The notes under the pieces: generated by a model
The model's input: the letters and a program-made list of their open reading frames with translations, nothing else
Told to the model about the DNA's origin: nothing
Database searches by the model: none
Source: Tillus elongatus
Lineage: Eukaryota > Arthropoda > Insecta > Coleoptera > Cleridae
DNA length: 64,000 bases
Reading direction: 5' to 3'
NCBI GenBank assembly: GCA_964006375.1
Contig: OZ023264.1
Location: forward strand, 176,982,010-177,046,009
Made by a program: the position numbers and the translations under genes
Shown here: piece by piece, positions 59,957 through 64,000 of the stretch
Layout of the letters: every line of letters begins with the position of its first letter
How positions within the stretch are numbered: the stretch's first letter is position 1

Positions 59957-60700
59957 AATCATAAATACTGATTATGACGATATTCCCGACATTCCTCGAC
60001 ATAATTAGCAAATTAATCTGGAAACAGCAACGTAATTACTGAACGATTTCATTAATTATGAATCTATAAGCTGGTGACTATTTGAAAGTCTACGTGACTC
60101 CTATTAGAACTACGATCATCCGTTAATCAGAGGTGACTAGATTTACTTGCGATCCATTCAAATTTTATGATTGAACGCCTTTTTTGTTTCGATTAAGTTG
60201 TTCCACGGCATACTGTTTATGTAGACTCTCCACGTCATATCGTATGCCTACACGCTTTTGTCTTTATGAAAATCTTGTATTGGTAGTCATTCCAGCATTC
60301 AAATGCAGAGGAGTATCTTTGCATTTTTGTGCTACACGCGTTTAAGTTTTCTGTTTACAATTACTAATCTACACTATGTGACATATAAATAAAACACCAA
60401 GTACATACAGACTGGCTTAGGAATATAGCAAAGCCCGATATAGCCATTATTATGCAGGCTATCAAAAAAGTCATGTAGGCTGTGGTTACCACTATGATGT
60501 TTTACACATTAAGCTTTTAAAGCTTAACATTCAAAAGCTGAATAGTAATAAAACGTCAATTTTTGAAAACGACTTGTCTGAAGAGAAGCTAGATTTCGAT
60601 TAAAAAATAGTTTTGGTCAGTTTTTAAGTATTTATTTTTGAAAGCGTTGTCAAGCAACTGATATGGTAGAAAACTTAGGTGATCAACCTTCTTCGTATGC
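59957..60700. other. No gene recognised
   Basis: About 740 bp of sequence without a supported feature. Confidence 0.45.
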
Positions 60701-60754
60701 TACTATTTTTTTAATTATTTTAACAACACACCACGGAGGCTCACAGCCTAAATA

Positions 60755-61120
60755 CTATCGTACCGTGGGTGTCGACAAGAAGGAAAGAGGCAACTTGTTA
60801 ATTATGGACTTGAAGGTTTGGACGTTCGGAGGAGAAGGAAAAACATGCGCCGGCAAGGAATTCCACAACTTGGAAGTCCTCGGGACAAAAGAGCGGGCAT
60901 AACAAGATGTTCTATGTCTGGTGACCTGGACAGTAAAAGGATGCATTCGCTCTGTTCTCCTGGTAGATCTGTTGGGGGTAGCAGGTGGAGGAACTATGAG
61001 ACGTATAGCTCTCTTCTGAATGGAGTCCAGGATAGTGAGTGTAGAAGCGACAGCGGCACCCCAGATGTCGGGAAATATTCGAGGTTTGGACTCATTACTT
61101 TCAATAACTTCGTTGTTCAT
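60755..61120 (-). pseudogene. J5 C-terminal domain, two internal deletions
   Basis: The open frame reads NNEVIESNES joined to KPRIFPDIWGAAVAS, then ILDSIQKRAIRLI joined directly to VPPPATPNRS, and ends with SKLWNSLPAHVFPSPPN. Compared with J2, the FSLVGI...RPNLE segment and the GDPTL...ELSSI segment are missing. Despite this the frame remains open. Confidence 0.85.
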
Positions 61121-61272
61121 TGTGATGGGCCTGGGGCTGGTGTATATCTGATGAGATAGAAAGCAAGACAGAGATATGGTCGGGTTTAATTGTACAAGAT
61201 TTCTACTTCCCCAGTCTAATATTTTTTAGAGATCCACAGAGACAGGACCCTCCATGAGTCTGCGATCCTAAT

Positions 61273-61872
61273 TTAATTGGGCTTAGAATATTGTATATTT
61301 GAGTGGAGGGTGCTGTCATCCGCGTAACTGTGAACTGGGTTGGATGTGCTAGAGAGGAGGCCATTGATGTGGAGAAGAAACAAAGTAGGGGCTAAAGCTG
61401 AACCTTGACGGACTCCTGCATTAATTTGATACAATTTAGAGGAATGGCCATCCACGACAACAGAAATGCTCCGGTTGGAGAGCAAAATTGCTGTACAGGT
61501 GCAGAGTTTTGGTGGTAGGCCACAGGTCGGAAGTTTATTAAGCAACGCTGCGTGCCATACCTGGTCGAATGCTTTGAATATGTCTAGAGCAACAATCTGG
61601 GATTCACTGTGTAGTTCCATAGACTTGTTCCAAAAATGGGTGACAAGGGAAAGGAGGTCGGCAGTTGATCTGCGCTGATGGAATCCATACTGCCTATCGT
61701 GGATTAGACTGTGTTTTTCAAGAAATTTTAGTAATTCGGTGTTCATATACTTTTCTATCACTTTAGAGACGACTGAAAGGAGGGAAATAGGCCTGTAGTT
61801 GCTAGGAAGCGCTTTGGATCCTTTCTTTGGGTTGTACTCGAGCAGTTTTCCAGTTACTAGTGAATATGCCAC
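61273..61872 (-). pseudogene. J5 reverse transcriptase, core intact
   Basis: About 200 open codons: KGSKALPSNYRPISLLSV, HDRQYGFHQRRSTADLLSL, IVALDIFKAFDQVWHAALL (motif A), NAGVRQGSALAPTLFLLHI (motif B, GVPQ changed to GVRQ) and VHSYADDSTLH (motif C). Both catalytic Asp pairs are in one frame, unlike J2. The protein is truncated on both sides and preceded by the 100-bp triplication. Confidence 0.86.
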
Positions 61873-62113
61873 TATTTTAAGATGTCTGAAACAGACGACT
61901 CAGGACCGGAGCATCCTTTCTTGGGGACGGGTTGTACTCGAGCAGTTTTCCAGTTACTAGGGAATATGCCTCTATTTTAAGATGTCTGAAACAGACGACT
62001 CAGGACCGGAGCATCCTTTCTTGGGGACGGGTTGTACTCGAGCAGTTTTCCAGTTACTAGGGAATATGCCTCTATTTTAAGATGTCTGAAACAGACGACT
62101 CAGGACCGGAGCA
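61831..62113 (-). repeat. 100-bp tandem repeat inside J5, 2.8 units
   Basis: GTTGTACTCGAGCAGTTTTC starts at 61831, 61931 and 62031, a period of exactly 100 bp. The second and third units are nearly identical; the first differs at a few positions. It lies between the linker and the RT region of the LINE and disrupts the frame. Confidence 0.93.
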
Positions 62114-63009
62114 AGTTCTGGTGCGCATTTTTCGAGAACAATTGCTGGGATCTCGTCAAGGCCAGAGGCTTTCCTGGTATTAAGAGAAGAGAGCAACTTT
62201 CGTACCTTTTTAGTTTCGAAAATGATATCCGACATTTTATGCGCGACATTGGGGACTGTTGGTGGTTGAACATTTGGAGGTGGGTTGAGAGTAGAATTGC
62301 CGGCGAACAACGAGGCAAAAAGTTCAGCCTTGCCCAGGGCGGTAGAAACAATTTCATTCCCTGAAACAAGAGGTGGGAACGTGCTCTTGCAGAAATTATT
62401 CCCAATAGATTTAGCAAGAGTCCAGAAGGGTTTGCTGCCGTTGGAGCTTGAGAGGACTTTGTTTTAGATGTGGTTATTACACGAGTATTTTGCCTCAGAA
62501 AGAATGCAGACCTGGCGGTTTCTTGCGTCTTTAAATGCTTGACGGTTTTCTTGACTTGGATTGTGTAGAAGCGTTTTGTGAGCTTTGACCTTTTCAAGTC
62601 TGGCCTTGTCACAGGATTTAGAGAACCAGGGCTTTTGAGTGGCTGAAGAGGTTTTCTGTGTACGTGGAATAAATAATTCCATGCCAGCTTGGATGATTTC
62701 GGTCACGTTTTGTAAGATATCAGAGGGGCCAGGATGAGAGAAGCAGACAGACGCCCATGGAAATAAGGAAAAGTAATCCCGCATTTCGTCCCAGTTCGCG
62801 GAGTTGTAGTGCCACACGATACGTGAGTGTGATGACTGTGTGACCTCGGGTTGCATTGCGCAGGAAGCAGTGACCATACCGTGGTCTGAGTGACCAATGG
62901 GGGCTGTGACTGATGTCTTATAGCATTCAGGTTTTGTAGTAAGGACGAGATCCAAGGGATTTGAGCTGTGTGTTGGGATGCGAGGAAAGTAAGTAGGTTG
63001 CTGAACCAT
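62077..63009 (-). pseudogene. J5 endonuclease C-terminal part and linker
   Basis: Minus-strand frames: PTYFPRIPTHSSNPLDLVLT, IGHSDHGMV (catalytic Asp-His), RIVWHYNSANWDEMRDYFS, TQKTSSATQKPWFSKSCDKA, then a shift and LFAGNSTLNPPPNVQPPTVP and LNTRKASGLDEIPAIVLEKC. The N-terminal half of the endonuclease is absent. The linker is more complete than in J2. Confidence 0.85.
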
Positions 63010-63024
63010 ATTGACTAAAGAATT

Positions 63025-63115
63025 TTTGGTTAGTTGTACACAGTCTCTATTTATAACATTTTGTGTTTATTGTACCTGCCGTGACAACATTCTACTTGGT
63101 TCCGCACCGAGATGG
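63025..63115. repeat. Fragment of the 29.3-kb insertion repeat
   Basis: GGTTAGTTGTACACAGTCTC and TGACAACATTCTACTTGGTT correspond to segment B' at 29345-29478. Confidence 0.75.
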
Positions 63116-63600
63116 CGACCCTGTCGTGCATCGCATGTTCTGAGATATACATATTAACATTTATTTGGGTGTGCTATTTCTATGTCACGCAGTGTATAAG
63201 GAATGACTGCCAAATACTGACCTTGCCATTGAACGTAGTTTTTACTTTGTTAGCACTATTTACTTATTTATGTCTCGATGGTCGATTATATTCACGCATT
63301 TTTTCGTGAATTTAGTTATTAAACTGCAATAAACGAAGGCTTTTACTTCGGTGTGTTTACCTTGAAGATAATTTTTTGTGTAATCTAAAGGTTATCTTTT
63401 GTTGCAAAATTTGTTTTTAATAATACAAAACAACGTTTTGAAATGATTAAATAAATTAACTCTGTAGATAAAGAAATAACAAAAGAAAGGAACAAAGATT
63501 CTACGACAAAAGAAATATACGTAAATCAGATGGTCGACGAGGAAAAAATATTTCTGCCATTCTTTATGCCGTAATAATGTTACGACAGATATGATAGGCT
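63116..63600. other. No gene recognised
   Basis: A 65-codon plus-strand frame starts at ATG 63112 (MATLSCIACSEI) and has two hydrophobic stretches. I see no splice context or homology cue, so I do not call it a gene. Confidence 0.4.
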
Positions 63601-63604
63601 ATTT

Positions 63605-63930
63605 TATAAAACACTCTGGATGCAGCAAGTGCGTTATGGAAATGAATTTGCGTAAACATATTTTTAATGGCATATATGTATCTTTAAATGCTTCGAATTT
63701 CAATAACTCAATTTGCTATTAACCTAAGGTTCGTTGGTTAGAAAACCAGTTTTCTCGGACACATTTTAACTTTATTTTCGGAAAATTTTTGTACATTTTC
63801 AACCAATAAGTGATTTTGGCGAAATATGGTACATTGTTTCTACTATATAGGTTAAATTGGTAACCAAATTGATGCCTGCTTGCATTAATGAAAATTCGCT
63901 ACCAAAACGCACTTGCTGCGTTTAGATGTT
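63605..63930. repeat. Family B foldback repeat
   Basis: TIRs CTGGATGCAGCAAGTGCG and CGCACTTGCTGCGTTTAG at the two ends, with ATATAGGTTAAATTGG in the middle. The window ends shortly afterwards in the CACCAACGACTTAGGGGC module. Confidence 0.78.
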
Positions 63931-64000
63931 TTTCTTACAAACATGCATCATGCAGACGTTCGAAAAAAAATTTGTAGGTATCACCAACGACTTAGGGGCA

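Larger units (their letters stand above)
60704..63024 (-). mobile_element. LINE copy J5 (Jockey/CR1-like), 5'-truncated, deleted
   Basis: On the minus strand, from the late endonuclease domain to the 3' end (GGCTCACAGCCTAAATACTA at 60738 is the inverse of the J 3' end). It has a 100-bp triplication in the pre-RT region and at least two deletions in the C-terminal region. Its 5' edge near 63024 abuts a fragment of the 29.3-kb insertion type. Confidence 0.87.

Noticed and set aside
62032..62364. Plus-strand frame of 110 codons
   Set aside because: Antisense shadow of LINE J5.
63112..63309. 65-codon frame with two hydrophobic stretches
   Set aside because: No splice or homology cue, and it starts inside a repeat fragment; chance is likely.

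Overview
This window is AT-rich eukaryotic DNA, most likely from an insect or another arthropod, and is almost entirely accumulated mobile DNA. The evidence is the mix of APE-type LINEs (Jockey/CR1-like, R1-like with RNase H, RTE, R2/R4-like), Penelope-like elements, Tc1/mariner transposons, hAT-like non-autonomous elements and very long TA/CA microsatellites. A LINE 3' end also carries AACCT units, which match the insect TTAGG telomere motif. I cannot name a species. There are no prokaryotic operons, rRNA operons or CRISPR arrays, and I find no intact protein-coding gene.

Layout. 0-5 kb: modular repeats (families A and B below) and a 1.6 kb hAT-like element at 3158-4759. 5-10 kb: two head-to-head copies of one Jockey/CR1-like LINE (J1 minus, J2 plus). 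11-12.6 kb: a Penelope-like element (PLE-1) with a canonical-looking hammerhead ribozyme. 12.9-14 kb: a decayed transposase. 17.3-18.5 kb: a satellite-like array. 18.6-23 kb: a LINE remnant, a 1.33 kb tandem segmental duplication and an R1-like LINE insertion with target-site duplication (TSD). 23.8-24.6 kb: LINE fragment J3. 26.1-28 kb and 38.4-40.3 kb: two copies of one Tc1/mariner-related transposon. 28.1-29.5 kb: a perfect palindrome and an interleaved inverted-repeat insertion. 30-35.5 kb: families A and C, more R1-like insertions, and a LINE RNase H gene split by a 949-bp element with an 8-bp TSD. 41.4-42.2 kb: PLE-2 with 235-bp inverted pseudo-LTRs. 43-46.5 kb: R2/R4-like, R1-like and J4 LINE pieces. 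50.3-52.4 kb: an RTE LINE and a third PLE fragment. 53.3-55 kb: a local duplication array. 56.9-57.6 kb: a perfect (CA)314 tract. 59-59.7 kb: a 5'-truncated mariner. 60.7-63 kb: LINE copy J5.

Local names for the repeat families. Family A: left arm, long TA or CA microsatellite, right arm ending in a hairpin with AAAATTCACTA. Family B: foldback repeat with terminal inverted repeat (TIR) GGACGCAGCAAGTGCG. Family C: foldback repeat with TIR GGTAAATTTGCAG and CACAAGAAA subterminal boxes. Family D: repeat containing GGGTGCTAACTGGATACC. Families A and B share modules and may be parts of one larger non-autonomous family.

The only candidate host coding sequence is two short open segments on the minus strand (56277-56497 and 52791-52914). 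They have plausible splice signals, compatible phases and hydrophobic translations, and could be exons of a multi-pass membrane protein. This is tentative. Every TE coding region I examined has stops, frameshifts, deletions or catalytic substitutions, so I see no autonomous element.
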